A stretch of 64,000 bases of DNA from Flavobacterium sp. 11 (GCF_002754315.1 NZ_PEFE01000001.1:62001-126000), one strand, 5' to 3'; positions 16,212 through 25,915 are shown, counted from the first letter of the stretch. A program made the numbers and translations. The notes: a model not told the origin generated them from the sequence alone.

Positions 16212-16907
16212 TTAGTTTTTTACTTCAGCTTCGGCATCTTTAATCATTTTCTCATTTGCTGTAATAGCAAATTCAACACGACGGTTTTGGCTTCTACCCT
16301 CAACAGTTTCATTTGAAGCAATTGGATCAGCAATTCCTAAACCAGTAACTTGAAATCTACTAGAAGACACCCCTTTACTAGCTAAATAATTTCTAACTGA
16401 CGCTGCTCTTTCTCCTGAAAGTTTTAAGTTATAATCAGCTGGACCAGTACTGTCTGTATATCCGTAAATTGTGATATTAGTATCTGGATATTCTCCAAAA
16501 ACAGGAACTAATTTATCTAAATTTGCTTTTGCAGTAGCAGTCAAAGATGATTTATTAGTATCAAAACGCACAGCATTTTCATTCAAAACTAATTTAATAC
16601 CTTCTCCTACACGAACTACTTCGGCTCCTGGAAGTGCAGCATCGATTTCTCTTGCTTGTTTGTCCATTTTGTTACCAATAACTCCACCGGCAACTCCACC
16701 TACAACTCCACCTAATACAGCTCCTAGTGCGCCGTTACCACCTTTACCAAGATTATTCCCAAGAACACCTCCAAGAACAGCTCCTGCAACAGCACCTATT
16801 CCTGCTCCTCTTTGTGTTTTATTCGTATTTTTTACTGCTTCACAGCTGGTAAACATTGAACCTATAATCATTATTGTTGCCATTGCAACTATTGAAATCT
16901 TTTTCAT
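16212..16907 (-). CDS. OmpA family lipoprotein with glycine zipper
   Basis: The 231-residue lipoprotein has its lipobox Cys at residue 22 (MFTSC). A glycine-zipper region of repeated Gly-Ala-Val (about 33-80) could insert into or pack against the membrane, and a C-terminal OmpA domain (about 105-220) carries the peptidoglycan-binding motif (TDSTGPADYN, LSGERAASV, GRSQNRRVEF). It is similar in layout to YiaD. It probably links the outer membrane to peptidoglycan. It is 14 bases downstream of a lipocalin-like lipoprotein in one operon. Confidence 0.92.
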   Translation of the reverse strand: MKKISIVAMATIMIIGSMFTSCEAVKNTNKTQRGAGIGAVAGAVLGGVLGNNLGKGGNGALGAVLGGVVGGVAGGVIGNKMDKQAREIDAALPGAEVVRVGEGIKLVLNENAVRFDTNKSSLTATAKANLDKLVPVFGEYPDTNITIYGYTDSTGPADYNLKLSGERAASVRNYLASKGVSSSRFQVTGLGIADPIASNETVEGRSQNRRVEFAITANEKMIKDAEAEVKN

Positions 16908-16921
16908 ATCTAAATTTTTTA

Positions 16922-17398
16922 TTAATTAACTTTTTGAAATTGGTACACTACATTCGTCATTTTCCCTCCAACATCGATTTTATCAATCAATTGAAAAGAA
17001 GATTCTGTTTGATTAGCTACATATAAAACATAACCATCTCTCACTTTTCTTGCTTTTTCACCTGCATCAAGAATTTTTAAGATAAACTGACCATCCTTAT
17101 TAACAAACCAAGTAATTGGTGAGCTAAATGATACACAATTTGCTTTTGTCAAAGCCATATTTCCTTTATTGTTATTAGAAACAAATTTCCATGTACTTCC
17201 TACAAAACATTCCGAATCTGCAAGTTGAAAACTATTCACTTTAATATATTGTGAACCTGGATATGTTACAGAGCTGATTGTCCAATTTCCTTTCATAGCA
17301 ACTTGAGCCTTTCTATCTGTATTCGTACTTGTCACTGATGTTGACTTACATGCGAACATCAAAACAGCTAACGTGCATACTAAAATTATTTTTCTCAT
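16922..17398 (-). CDS. Lipocalin-like lipoprotein
   Basis: The 158-residue lipoprotein has its Cys at residue 17 (LMFACKS). The mature domain starts with a GNWTISSVTYPG strand and contains ECFVGSTWKFV and closing strands ending VVYQFQKVN, as in lipocalin-like domains of Bacteroidetes. Cys residues at ECF and NCVSF could form a disulfide. It is the first gene of the operon with the OmpA lipoprotein, and the promoter box at 17430-17437 lies 32 bases upstream. The ligand is unknown. Confidence 0.8.
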   Translation of the reverse strand: MRKIILVCTLAVLMFACKSTSVTSTNTDRKAQVAMKGNWTISSVTYPGSQYIKVNSFQLADSECFVGSTWKFVSNNNKGNMALTKANCVSFSSPITWFVNKDGQFILKILDAGEKARKVRDGYVLYVANQTESSFQLIDKIDVGGKMTNVVYQFQKVN

Positions 17399-17429
17399 TT
17401 TTTTAAAATTTAATGAATTAATACTTACA

Positions 17430-17437
17430 CAAAGATA
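17430..17437 (-). promoter_or_regulatory. Promoter -7 box for lipocalin-OmpA operon
   Basis: TATCTTTG on the minus strand lies 32 bases before the ATG, preceded by a pyrimidine-rich stretch with TTG. Confidence 0.65.
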
Positions 17438-17579
17438 CGATGCAAGAAAAAGAAAATTGTTTCAAAATTAAAGTATTTTGTATCATAATTAACGCTTACG
17501 ACAATTTGTCACTTCAATTGTAATTGGTATTCTATTTGAAAGAATTATATCCATTAAAATAAACTTAAAAATTCAAAAT

Positions 17580-19481
17580 ATGACAACAGGTAAAATTAAT
17601 GTTTCGGTAGAGAACATCTTTCCCTTAATCAAGAAATTCTTATACAGTGATCACGAAATTTTCTTGCGTGAATTAATTTCTAATGGAACGGATGCAACAC
17701 TTAAATTAAAACATTTAACAAGCATTGGCGAAGCCAAAGTAGAATACGGAAACCCAATTATCGAAGTAAAAATTGATAAGGAAGGTAAAAAATTACACAT
17801 CATTGACCAAGGTCTTGGAATGACTGCGGATGAAGTGGAGAAATACATCAACCAAGTGGCATTTTCAGGAGCTGAGGAGTTTTTGGACAAATACAAAGAT
17901 TCAGCTAAAGATTCTGGAATTATTGGCCATTTTGGTCTTGGTTTTTATTCTGCTTTTATGGTTGCCGAAAAAGTGGAAATCATCACTAAATCTTTCAAAG
18001 ATGAACCAGCTGCACACTGGACTTGCGACGGAAGCCCGGAATTCACACTAGAACCAGCTGACAAAACTTCTCGTGGAACAGAAATCATTTTGCATATCGC
18101 CGAAGATTCTTTGGAATTCTTGGAAGAATACAAAATCAAGGAACTGTTGAACAAGTACAATAAGTTCATGCCGATTCCAATTAAATTTGGAACCAAAACA
18201 GAAAAAATAGAGCAAAAAAAGGGTGAAGAAGTTGCTGAAGAAGATAAAGACAAAACTTTCACGGAAGTTGAAGTAGACAACATCATCAACAACCCAAATC
18301 CAGCTTGGACGAAACAACCAACTGAATTATCAGCGGAGGATTACAAGAATTTCTACCATGAATTGTATCCAATGCAGTTTGAAGAACCGTTATTCCACAT
18401 TCATTTAAATGTAGATTATCCGTTCAACTTAACCGGTATTTTGTATTTCCCAAAATTAGGTTCTGATTTACAGATTCAGAAAGATAAAATCCAATTGTAC
18501 CAAAATCAAGTGTACGTAACGGATAATGTGGAAGGAATTGTTCCTGAATTTTTAATGATGCTAAAAGGTGTTGTTGATTCTCCGGACATTCCGTTGAACG
18601 TTTCTCGTTCTGGATTACAAGCGGATGCTGCGGTGAAGAAAATCTCCAATTATATCACGCGTAAAGTAGCCGATAAATTAAAATCGTTGTTCACTGAAAA
18701 CCGTGAAGATTTTGAACAAAAATGGAACGACATCAAAATCGTTTTGGAGTACGGAATGCTTTCTGAAGATAAATTCTACGAAAAAGCAGGCGCGTTTGTT
18801 TTGTATCCAACAGTTGACGGTAAATTTTTCACACTGGAAGAATTAAAAGAAAATCTTGCTGCGAACCAAACCGATAAAGACGGAAAATTAGTGGTTTTAT
18901 ATGCTGGAAATAAAGAAGCACAACACTCTTATATCGAAATTGCAAAAGATAAAGGATATGAAGTATTATTGCTTGATTCTCCAATTATCTCGCATTTAAT
19001 TCAAAAAATTGAAGGCGATAACAGCAACATGACTTTTGTACGTGTCGATTCAGATCATATTGATAATTTAATCAAGAAAGAGGAAACTACCATTTCTAAA
19101 TTATCAGAAGAAGAACAAACGAACTTAAAAACCGTTCTGGAAGCCATTGTTCCTAAACAAACCTATTCAGTACAACTGGAAGCTTTAGATAGTAATGCTT
19201 CGCCATTTATCATCACGCAACCGGAATTTATGCGTAGAATGAAAGAAATGAGTCAATCTGGCGGTGGTGGAATGTTCGGGATGGGAAATATGCCGGAAAT
19301 GTACAATTTAGTGGTAAATACTAACTCTGAATTAGCAACAAGCATCCTAAACAACAAAGACAAAGACGCTCAGGAAAGTTTGGTAAAACAAGCGCTTGAC
19401 TTAGCTAAATTATCACAAAACCTATTAAAAGGAGAAGCCTTAACGGCTTTCGTGAAAAGAAGTTTTGAGATGATTAAATAA
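17580..19481 (+). CDS. htpG: Molecular chaperone HtpG (Hsp90)
   Basis: The 633-residue product has the GHKL ATPase domain (ELISNGTDA with the catalytic Glu, DQGLGMT, GHFGLGFYSA), the middle domain (around NVSRSGLQ) and the dimerisation domain. A Gly/Met-rich insert (SQSGGGGMFGMGN) near residue 560 is typical of Bacteroidetes members. It is an ATP-driven cytoplasmic chaperone. It is monocistronic, with a terminator at 19511-19538. No heat-shock operator such as CIRCE is visible upstream. Confidence 0.97.
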   Translation: MTTGKINVSVENIFPLIKKFLYSDHEIFLRELISNGTDATLKLKHLTSIGEAKVEYGNPIIEVKIDKEGKKLHIIDQGLGMTADEVEKYINQVAFSGAEEFLDKYKDSAKDSGIIGHFGLGFYSAFMVAEKVEIITKSFKDEPAAHWTCDGSPEFTLEPADKTSRGTEIILHIAEDSLEFLEEYKIKELLNKYNKFMPIPIKFGTKTEKIEQKKGEEVAEEDKDKTFTEVEVDNIINNPNPAWTKQPTELSAEDYKNFYHELYPMQFEEPLFHIHLNVDYPFNLTGILYFPKLGSDLQIQKDKIQLYQNQVYVTDNVEGIVPEFLMMLKGVVDSPDIPLNVSRSGLQADAAVKKISNYITRKVADKLKSLFTENREDFEQKWNDIKIVLEYGMLSEDKFYEKAGAFVLYPTVDGKFFTLEELKENLAANQTDKDGKLVVLYAGNKEAQHSYIEIAKDKGYEVLLLDSPIISHLIQKIEGDNSNMTFVRVDSDHIDNLIKKEETTISKLSEEEQTNLKTVLEAIVPKQTYSVQLEALDSNASPFIITQPEFMRRMKEMSQSGGGGMFGMGNMPEMYNLVVNTNSELATSILNNKDKDAQESLVKQALDLAKLSQNLLKGEALTAFVKRSFEMIK

Positions 19482-19482
19482 G

Positions 19483-19510
19483 ATTTTTTAGACTTTTAGA
19501 TTATTAAACT
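19483..19510. repeat. Short-period repeat after htpG stop
   Basis: TAGA recurs 8 bases apart (19489 and 19497) within a T-rich stretch directly after the htpG stop. This is a weaker, 8-bp version of the post-stop arrays elsewhere in the window. Confidence 0.35.
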
Positions 19511-19538
19511 AAACCTGCAAGCACAAACTTGCAGGTTT
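19511..19538 (+). terminator. Terminator of htpG
   Basis: An 11-bp stem (AAACCTGCAAG) with a 6-base loop is followed by a T-run. Confidence 0.9.
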
Positions 19539-19605
19539 TTTTGTTGTAAATAATGAATGTTGCAAAAAGATAACGACCTTTGAAACTCAATTGAATCCTA
19601 CTTTT

Positions 19606-20007
19606 ATGATTTTACAAATAGAAACTCCGGCATTACTTTTTGGCGCAACTTCGTTGATTTTATTGGCATATACGAATCGATTTTTGACTATTGCCACTAT
19701 AGTAAGAGGATTAAAAAAAACCTACAAGGAAAAGCAAAACGATATGATTTTATTGGAAATCAAAAACCTAAACTTGCGTTTGACACTGATTCGCAATATG
19801 CAAATGGCTGGCGTAATGAGTCTGTTTTTATCCGTTTTCGCCATGCTTTTATTATTCTTAGAACAGCAAACCGCAGGAATTTATCTTTTTGGGCTGAGTT
19901 TATTAGGATTATTGATTTCATTGGGATTGTCATTTTGGGAAATCAGTATTTCAGTAAATGCGTTGCGATTGCATTTAAGCGATTTAGTCGACAAAGAAGT
20001 GAAATAA
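19606..20007 (+). CDS. DUF2721 family membrane protein
   Basis: The ATG gives 133 residues. A TTG 15 bases upstream is possible but less likely. There is a hydrophobic N-terminal segment (TPALLFGATSLILLAY), a basic cytoplasmic stretch with LRLTLIRNMQMAG, then two further spans (about 72-90 and 97-115) and an amphipathic C-terminus. This matches DUF2721, which has no known function. It is a single gene between htpG and the DMT transporter. Confidence 0.75.
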   Translation: MILQIETPALLFGATSLILLAYTNRFLTIATIVRGLKKTYKEKQNDMILLEIKNLNLRLTLIRNMQMAGVMSLFLSVFAMLLLFLEQQTAGIYLFGLSLLGLLISLGLSFWEISISVNALRLHLSDLVDKEVK

Positions 20008-20135
20008 AATTAACTTTGAACAGAACCATTCTTTAGATTTATCTATAATTCCCTCATTGCGAAGCAAAATCAAAAGAGATTAACTGTCTCAAATATTAAG
20101 TCCTAATTTATACCTCATAACTAGGAACTAAACCC

Positions 20136-20143
20136 TATCTTTG
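20136..20143 (+). promoter_or_regulatory. Promoter -7 box for DMT transporter gene
   Basis: TATCTTTG lies 23 bases before the ATG at 20166. Confidence 0.65.
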
Positions 20144-20165
20144 CCCGCTTTTTAAAATTGAAAAA

Positions 20166-21062
20166 ATGATAAAGAATAGTGTATTAAAAGGAGTTTTTCT
20201 GGTAGGTCTTGGCGCAACAAGTTATGGAATGTTGGCTACTTTTGTAAAAATAGCCTATGGCGAAGGGTTCACCACACCTGAAGTTACCATTGCTCAATTT
20301 GTATATGGAATCACGGGAATGCTGCTGATTAATCTGTTTCAAAAAGCTAAAAAAGGAAATGACGTTGTAAAAGCATCTAAGAAAAACATCACTCAATTAA
20401 TGCTTGCCGGAACTTCTCTGGGAATGACGAGTATTTTTTATTACTTGGCAGTAAAATATATTCCTGTTTCTATTGCTATCGTTTTATTGATGCAAACCGT
20501 TTGGATGGGCGTTTTATTCGAAATGATTTTAGAAAAGAAAAGACCTTCTAATCAAAAAATAGTTTCGGTAGTTATTGTACTAATTGGTACGGCACTTGCC
20601 ACAAATCTTATTCAAAGCAAAGTAGAATTAGACTGGCGCGGTATCGTTTTAGGGCTTTTATCTGCTGCTTCCTTTACCACAACTATGTTTACCGCTAATC
20701 GTGTGGCAACACATGTTTCTTCGGCGCAACGAAGTCTGTTTATGTTACTTGGTGGCGCAATAATCGTATTTGGATTTGCAATTGCGACACAAACAACTCC
20801 TTTCAATTTTGAGATTTTCATGAAATGGGGAATCATACTGGCTCTTTTTGGAACTATAATTCCACCTTTATTGTTCAATGCTGGGTTTCCACTTACAGGA
20901 ATCGGGTTAGGAAGTATTGTATCTGCGCTGGAACTTCCCGTATCCGTACTGATGGCGTACTTTCTTTTGAATGAAAACGTGAATCTAATCCAATGGATTG
21001 GAATTATTTTAATCATTCTGGCAATTGTGATTATGAATGTCAACTTCAAGAAAAGGACTTAA
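20166..21062 (+). CDS. EamA family (drug/metabolite) transporter
   Basis: The 298-residue inner membrane protein has about ten hydrophobic helices in two EamA repeats (about 8-140 and 155-292). The second repeat contains the conserved GxxxxxxxLELPVSVLMAYF-type helix in which Glu and Pro sit in the membrane. Family members export amino acids, nucleotides or other small metabolites, and the substrate cannot be read from sequence. It may be followed by the DoxX-like gene in a loose unit. Confidence 0.88.
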   Translation: MIKNSVLKGVFLVGLGATSYGMLATFVKIAYGEGFTTPEVTIAQFVYGITGMLLINLFQKAKKGNDVVKASKKNITQLMLAGTSLGMTSIFYYLAVKYIPVSIAIVLLMQTVWMGVLFEMILEKKRPSNQKIVSVVIVLIGTALATNLIQSKVELDWRGIVLGLLSAASFTTTMFTANRVATHVSSAQRSLFMLLGGAIIVFGFAIATQTTPFNFEIFMKWGIILALFGTIIPPLLFNAGFPLTGIGLGSIVSALELPVSVLMAYFLLNENVNLIQWIGIILIILAIVIMNVNFKKRT

Positions 21063-21130
21063 TTTCTATTTAAAGACATTTGTACTCATTTCATTAAAAT
21101 TTTTATAAATTCGTGATAAATAACTTTATT

Positions 21131-21484
21131 ATGAATTTACCTTGGCATTTATATGTGATGGCTTTTGTTTACTTTATCGCAGGATTAAACCATTTCAGAA
21201 ACCCGAGATTGTACCTAAAAATCATTCCTCCTTATTTTCCGAATCCAAAATTATTAAACCACATCAGCGGTTTAGCAGAAATATTTCTGGGAATTGCGCT
21301 CTGTATTCCGCTACTTTCAAACTATGCTGCTTGGGGAGTTATTGCTTTATTGATGGCTATTTTCCCAACGCATCTCTATATGTATTTCGATGAAAAAGCA
21401 AGAATGGGTTTGCCAAAATGGGTTTTGCTTTTGCGAATGCCATTACAATTAGTTCTCATTTTCTGGGCCTATCAATACACCTAA
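21131..21484 (+). CDS. DoxX-like small membrane protein
   Basis: The ATG at 21131 gives 117 residues. A GTG at 21113 would add six. There are four hydrophobic helices, with the typical AGLNHFRNPRLYLKIIPPYFP loop after the first and HISGLAEIFLGIALCI as the second. It belongs to the DoxX/MauE-like fold. The function is unknown and may be redox or stress related. The next gene starts 4 bases after its stop, so the two are almost certainly co-transcribed. Confidence 0.8.
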   Translation: MNLPWHLYVMAFVYFIAGLNHFRNPRLYLKIIPPYFPNPKLLNHISGLAEIFLGIALCIPLLSNYAAWGVIALLMAIFPTHLYMYFDEKARMGLPKWVLLLRMPLQLVLIFWAYQYT

Positions 21485-21488
21485 TCAA

Positions 21489-22097
21489 TTGAAATCACTT
21501 TTTGAATCCACATCCGAACCTATATTCCTTGACTTGCCGGACGCTGAAATAATCTATTATCCTCAGTTTTTTGACAAAGAGCAAGCCGATATTATTTTTG
21601 CCGAATTGGTAAAAGAAATTCCTTGGCAACAAGATGATATTCGGGTGTACGGAAAAACTCATCCGCAACCTCGCCTGACCGCTTTATTTGGAAACGAAGG
21701 AAAACCCTATTCGTATTCGAATATAACCATGCAACCACATCCTTGGAATTTGCTTTTGCAAAAGCTAAAAACGGAAATCGAAAATATTGCTGATGTAAAT
21801 TTCACAACCGTTTTACTCAATCAGTATCGCGACGGAAAAGACAGCAACGGCTGGCACGCCGATAACGAAAAAGAATTAGGAATAAATCCTGTAATTGCTT
21901 CGTTGAGTTTTGGTGCGGAGCGAACGTTTCAACTGAAACATAATTTAGACAAAGACCTAAAAAAAAGTATCGTTCTGCAACACGGAAGTTTATTAATAAT
22001 GAAAGGAACAACACAGCACTATTGGAAACATCAAATTCCAAAAACGGCAAAACCCATTGGTCCCAGAATAAATGGTACCTTTCGGGTAATCAAATAA
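21489..22097 (+). CDS. AlkB-like 2-oxoglutarate/Fe(II) dioxygenase
   Basis: This is a 202-residue single-domain enzyme. The Fe ligands are His and Asp in WHADNE (about 118-120) and the His in YWKHQIP (about 177), and the 2-oxoglutarate Arg is in RINGTFR near the C-terminus. ALFGNEGKPYSYS is the substrate-loop motif of alkylated-DNA repair members. The only plausible start is TTG at 21489, since no ATG or GTG precedes the domain. It probably removes methyl groups from bases by oxidation. It is coupled to the upstream DoxX-like gene. Confidence 0.9.
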   Translation: MKSLFESTSEPIFLDLPDAEIIYYPQFFDKEQADIIFAELVKEIPWQQDDIRVYGKTHPQPRLTALFGNEGKPYSYSNITMQPHPWNLLLQKLKTEIENIADVNFTTVLLNQYRDGKDSNGWHADNEKELGINPVIASLSFGAERTFQLKHNLDKDLKKSIVLQHGSLLIMKGTTQHYWKHQIPKTAKPIGPRINGTFRVIK

Positions 22098-22142
22098 TTA
22101 TTTTCAATAAAAATTATTAAATTTGAAATAAATACTCCAATT

Positions 22143-22970
22143 ATGAATGATATTATTGCCTATTTTTCTACCATTCCATCCTCTCACCGAAGCTTAATTC
22201 TTGTGGGTGGAATCACTTTTTTTTGGTTAATAGAAAATGCTTTTCCACTTTTTAACTTCACGTATAAAAAATGGCATCATGCGGGTATTAATATCTTTAT
22301 GACGTTTACCACGATAGTAGTCAACTTTTGTTTGGCGTTTATTTTATTAAAATCAGCCGATTGGACAATTGCCAATAATTTTGGAATTTTACAATGGCTA
22401 CCAGAAATGCCTTTATGGCTTTACGCATTAGTTGGATTGCTTTTATTGGATTTAATTGGTGCTTATCTGGTACATTTAGTGGAACATAAAACTAAATTTT
22501 TATGGCGTTTTCATTTGATACATCACACCGATACTTGGATTGACACCACAACTGCAAACAGACATCATCCGGGAGAAAGTGTAATCCGTTTTACATTTAC
22601 AGCAATGGGTGTTTTAATTATTGGAAGTCCCATGTGGATGGTTTTCCTGTACCAAACGTTATCCGTTGTGGCAACGCAATTCAATCATGCTAATATTTCG
22701 CTTCCAAAAAGAGTAGACACTATATTGAGTTATTTTATCGTTTCTCCGGATATGCATAAAGTACACCATCACTATGTTTTGCCGTATACGGATAGTAATT
22801 ATGGAAATATATTTTCAATTTGGGACAGGCTTTTCGGAACCTTCATGACGCTTCCAAAAGAAGAAATCATTTATGGAATCGACACGCATCCGAAGCCTGA
22901 AGAGCACAATGAATTAAAAAATTTATTAAAAATACCCTTTCAAAAACAACCTTTGAAGGAAAATAGTTAA
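22143..22970 (+). CDS. Sterol desaturase/fatty acid hydroxylase family protein
   Basis: The 275-residue membrane protein has the eight-His metal centre of the family: HLVEH (about 115), HLIHHTD (about 130), NRHHPGE (about 145) and HKVHHHY with DSNYGN (about 205-220). It has about four membrane helices. Members hydroxylate or desaturate lipids using O2 and a di-iron site. The substrate here is unknown. It begins 45 bases after the AlkB-like gene and may be part of the same transcript. Confidence 0.9.
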   Translation: MNDIIAYFSTIPSSHRSLILVGGITFFWLIENAFPLFNFTYKKWHHAGINIFMTFTTIVVNFCLAFILLKSADWTIANNFGILQWLPEMPLWLYALVGLLLLDLIGAYLVHLVEHKTKFLWRFHLIHHTDTWIDTTTANRHHPGESVIRFTFTAMGVLIIGSPMWMVFLYQTLSVVATQFNHANISLPKRVDTILSYFIVSPDMHKVHHHYVLPYTDSNYGNIFSIWDRLFGTFMTLPKEEIIYGIDTHPKPEEHNELKNLLKIPFQKQPLKENS

Positions 22971-23088
22971 AAAGTATAAAAAAAATGGCCTTTTGAGAAA
23001 AAGTAATTATTTTTTTTCTTAATATTGGATGTAATTAAAAATGCAATTTATTAATCATTAACAACTTATTTGAATTAATTTTCACGTG

Positions 23089-23367
23089 ATGAAAAAGAGT
23101 AACCGTAAAGAATTGAACTGGGAGCAAACAGAAAAACTTGTTACATTGGCTTTAGAAGAAAAAAATCCTTTTGAAATCATCAAAAAAGAATTTGGTTTAG
23201 CCGAAAAAGAGGTTCTTGAAATCATGAAAAAGAAAATGCCCGCAGAAAAATTTGAAATGTGGAAAAAGAAAGCGACTGCAAATAAACCAAAACCAAAACC
23301 CGTTAAGATTGATGATTTTGATGAAGATTTGGATGGAAAATATTATATAAAAAATAAATTAGACTAA
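23089..23367 (+). CDS. TIGR03643 family small protein
   Basis: This is a 92-residue soluble protein from the ATG at 23089 (a GTG one codon earlier is possible). The N-terminal half is a helix-turn-helix-like bundle (LNWEQTEKLVTLALEEKNPF), then a Lys/Pro-rich linker and an acidic end (DDFDEDLDGKYY). It matches TIGR03643, which in many genomes lies near cryptochrome/photolyase genes, although none is in this window. The function is unknown. Confidence 0.75.
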   Translation: MKKSNRKELNWEQTEKLVTLALEEKNPFEIIKKEFGLAEKEVLEIMKKKMPAEKFEMWKKKATANKPKPKPVKIDDFDEDLDGKYYIKNKLD

Positions 23368-23371
23368 AAAC

Positions 23372-23396
23372 AAAACTCCTGATATTCGGGAGTTTT
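23372..23396 (+). terminator. Terminator after TIGR03643 gene
   Basis: An 8-bp core stem (AAAACTCC/GGAGTTTT) is extended by A/T pairs with one bulge and followed by a T-run. Confidence 0.75.
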
Positions 23397-23431
23397 TGTT
23401 TTTATGTCAATTAACTTTCACAAACTCAGCA

Positions 23432-23776
23432 ATGGTTTCAGTAACATCAAACGAAAACGAATTTATTTTTGACATTCTCAGAAGTCATAAATTTTGGGCT
23501 TTTGAAAATAAAATTAAAGTACCGAAAGATAAAATAATCCGAGCGTATCAAAGCAACGATGAATTTACCTTTTGGATTGGTTGGAAAATGCCAGGCACCC
23601 AATTGCCATGGGTTATCACTGCTGGAACTTATATAAAAAAAGGGAAACGCAATTTTTGGGATGTTTGCAATAAAAAAAATGCAATTATTGTCGAACTCAA
23701 AGATTCCTATTACAATAAACTAATTATCGAAGTTGAAAATCCGGAAGTGGTAATGAAAGAATTAAACGCAAAATAA
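23432..23776 (+). CDS. Small PH-like hypothetical protein
   Basis: The ATG at 23432 gives 114 residues. The frame extends to a TTG at 23396, but that lies in the terminator of the previous gene. The pattern SHKFWAFENKIKVPKDKI, then WKMPGTQLPWVITAGTY and FWDVCNKKNAIIVELKD, is that of small bacterial proteins that look like pleckstrin-homology folds. There is no signal peptide or membrane helix. I assign no function. Confidence 0.65.
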   Translation: MVSVTSNENEFIFDILRSHKFWAFENKIKVPKDKIIRAYQSNDEFTFWIGWKMPGTQLPWVITAGTYIKKGKRNFWDVCNKKNAIIVELKDSYYNKLIIEVENPEVVMKELNAK

Positions 23777-23898
23777 AATTTCTTTTATTCTCAAATCAGT
23801 TTTAAAAAATAAAAAATTTAAAAGTAGTTTCTAGTCCTTATAAATTGTAACAATTCTACAATTTGAAAGACTAACACTTAAAATAAAATAACACAATA

Positions 23899-25767
23899 AT
23901 GAAAAGAATATTTTTTACACTAGCATTTGCATCGGTTCTTTTGAGCTGTAAAACTGCCAGTACTGCTACAAATGACTCAAAATCCGTTACTGATATAGTA
24001 AAAGTTGCAATTAATTTGAATGATGTAAAAGAGGACAAAGTACTTGTCACGATTACTTCCCCAAAAATCAGTACAGATGAAGTAACCTACAGCATTCCTA
24101 AAATTGTTCCCGGAACCTATTCTGTAGATGATTATGGAAAATATATTGAGGATTTTAAAGCATTTGACAGTAAAGGAAGTGTATTGCCTGTTACTAAAAC
24201 AGATGACAACACTTGGAATATTAAAAATGCAAAAACGTTAGTAAAAATAACTTATTTGGTAAACGACACATTTGACACCGAAAAAGGCGGTGGTTTTGGT
24301 CAAAATGATATTTTTTCTCCAGCAGGAACAAACATTGATGCAGGGAAAAACTTTATGCTGAACATGCACGGTTTTGCAGGTTATTTTCAAGATAAAAAAG
24401 ACCTTCCGTACACTGTAAGCATTTCGCATCCGGAAATGCTTTGGGGAGCAACCTCAATGACTGATCAAGATGCAAGCACAACTAATGATGTATTTACAAC
24501 TCCTCGTTATGCTGAATTAGTTGAAAATCCTATCATGTATGCTAAACCGGACTATACTACTTTTACGGTTGACGGAATGGAAATACTGATTGGCGTATAT
24601 TCCCCTACAGGAAAAGTGACTGCAGAAAGCATCACTCCGGAGATGAAAACGATGATGACCGCTCAAAAAACATTTTTAGGAAAAATCAATGCTACAAAAA
24701 AATACAGCGTTTTATTGTATTTATCAAGCATGACACCTACTGATGCTAAAGGATTTGGAGCATTAGAACATCCTACCGCAACAACTGTTGTTTTACCAGA
24801 AATGATGCCAAAAGAAGAATTAGTGAAATCAATGAAAGATGTGGTTTCGCATGAATTCTTTCATATTGTAACACCGCTTACGATTCATTCTAAAGAGATT
24901 CACTATTTTGATTATAACACGCCTAAAATGTCAGAACATTTATGGATGTATGAAGGGGTGACGGAATATTTCGCCAATCTTTTTCAGATCAATCAAGGGT
25001 TAATTTCAGAAGAAGAGTTTTATACGCGTATGTCAGAAAAAATTGAGCATGCAAATACTATGAATGACACAATGCCTTTCACTACCATGAGTGCTAATGT
25101 ATTGACAGAACCATACAAAGCACAATACTTGAACGTATATGAAAAAGGAGCACTTATTGGAATGTGTTTGGATATTATAATAAGAGAAAAAAGTAATGGC
25201 GAAAGAGGAATTCTTGATTTGATGCAAAAATTATCCAATGAATATGGCGCTTCAAAACCATTTAATGATAATGAACTTTTTGCCAAAATAACTTCATTTA
25301 CCTATCCTGAAGTGGGAACTTTTTTAAGCACGTACGTATCTGGTCCAACTCCAATTCCTTACGAAACTTATTTGGCTAAAGTTGGCGTTACTAAATCCAT
25401 AGAGAAAGTACCCGGAAATGTGTTCATTAAAGGGCAATCACCATACATCACCGTGAATCAGCAAACTAAAGAAATCATTGTGATTCCAAACATGGAATTG
25501 AATGTTTTTTATACAAATTTAGGACTTAAAGGAGGAGATATTTTGGTGTCTATCAATGAAAAACCATATTCATTGGATAACATTTATGACATGATTACCG
25601 AAAGTGACAACTGGAAAGAAAACGATGCTATTACCGTAAAAATAAAACGTGACGGTAAGGAACAAATAATCAAAGGAAAGGTGAAATTCCCTTATGAAGA
25701 CAAAGAAGGTCTTAAGGCTACGGATGCAACCAAAACTGCTTTGAAAGAAGCTTGGTTGAAATCATAA
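23899..25767 (+). CDS. M61 family metallopeptidase lipoprotein with PDZ domain
   Basis: The 622-residue exported lipoprotein has its Cys at residue 17 (VLLSCKT). An N-terminal beta domain precedes a gluzincin-like catalytic core with the zinc motif HEFFH at 318-322 and a downstream Glu in MYEGVTEYFA. A C-terminal PDZ domain (about 525-605) contains GLKGGDILVSIN. Family members are glycyl aminopeptidases. It probably trims peptides in the periplasm. It is monocistronic, with a strong terminator at 25784-25817. Confidence 0.92.
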   Translation: MKRIFFTLAFASVLLSCKTASTATNDSKSVTDIVKVAINLNDVKEDKVLVTITSPKISTDEVTYSIPKIVPGTYSVDDYGKYIEDFKAFDSKGSVLPVTKTDDNTWNIKNAKTLVKITYLVNDTFDTEKGGGFGQNDIFSPAGTNIDAGKNFMLNMHGFAGYFQDKKDLPYTVSISHPEMLWGATSMTDQDASTTNDVFTTPRYAELVENPIMYAKPDYTTFTVDGMEILIGVYSPTGKVTAESITPEMKTMMTAQKTFLGKINATKKYSVLLYLSSMTPTDAKGFGALEHPTATTVVLPEMMPKEELVKSMKDVVSHEFFHIVTPLTIHSKEIHYFDYNTPKMSEHLWMYEGVTEYFANLFQINQGLISEEEFYTRMSEKIEHANTMNDTMPFTTMSANVLTEPYKAQYLNVYEKGALIGMCLDIIIREKSNGERGILDLMQKLSNEYGASKPFNDNELFAKITSFTYPEVGTFLSTYVSGPTPIPYETYLAKVGVTKSIEKVPGNVFIKGQSPYITVNQQTKEIIVIPNMELNVFYTNLGLKGGDILVSINEKPYSLDNIYDMITESDNWKENDAITVKIKRDGKEQIIKGKVKFPYEDKEGLKATDATKTALKEAWLKS

Positions 25768-25783
25768 TTTCAAAAATAATTCC

Positions 25784-25817
25784 AAAAATCCCAATTTAGA
25801 AATAGATTGGGATTTTT
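25784..25817 (+). terminator. Terminator of M61 peptidase gene
   Basis: A 12-bp stem (AAAAATCCCAAT) with a 10-base loop is followed by a T-run. Confidence 0.88.
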
Positions 25818-25915
25818 TTTGTGAAATTTGAATGCGTTAACAAAATCATTCCAACAATTTTCTTTATTTTGCGCCAAAATATAAACATCGATGAAATCGC
25901 CATGATTCAATCCTC

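Noticed and set aside
16471..16929. Plus-strand frame rich in Pro-Pro-Thr repeats (a mucin-like protein).
   Set aside because: It is the antisense shadow of the glycine-zipper region of the OmpA lipoprotein. The Gly/Ala codons read as Pro/Thr on the other strand.
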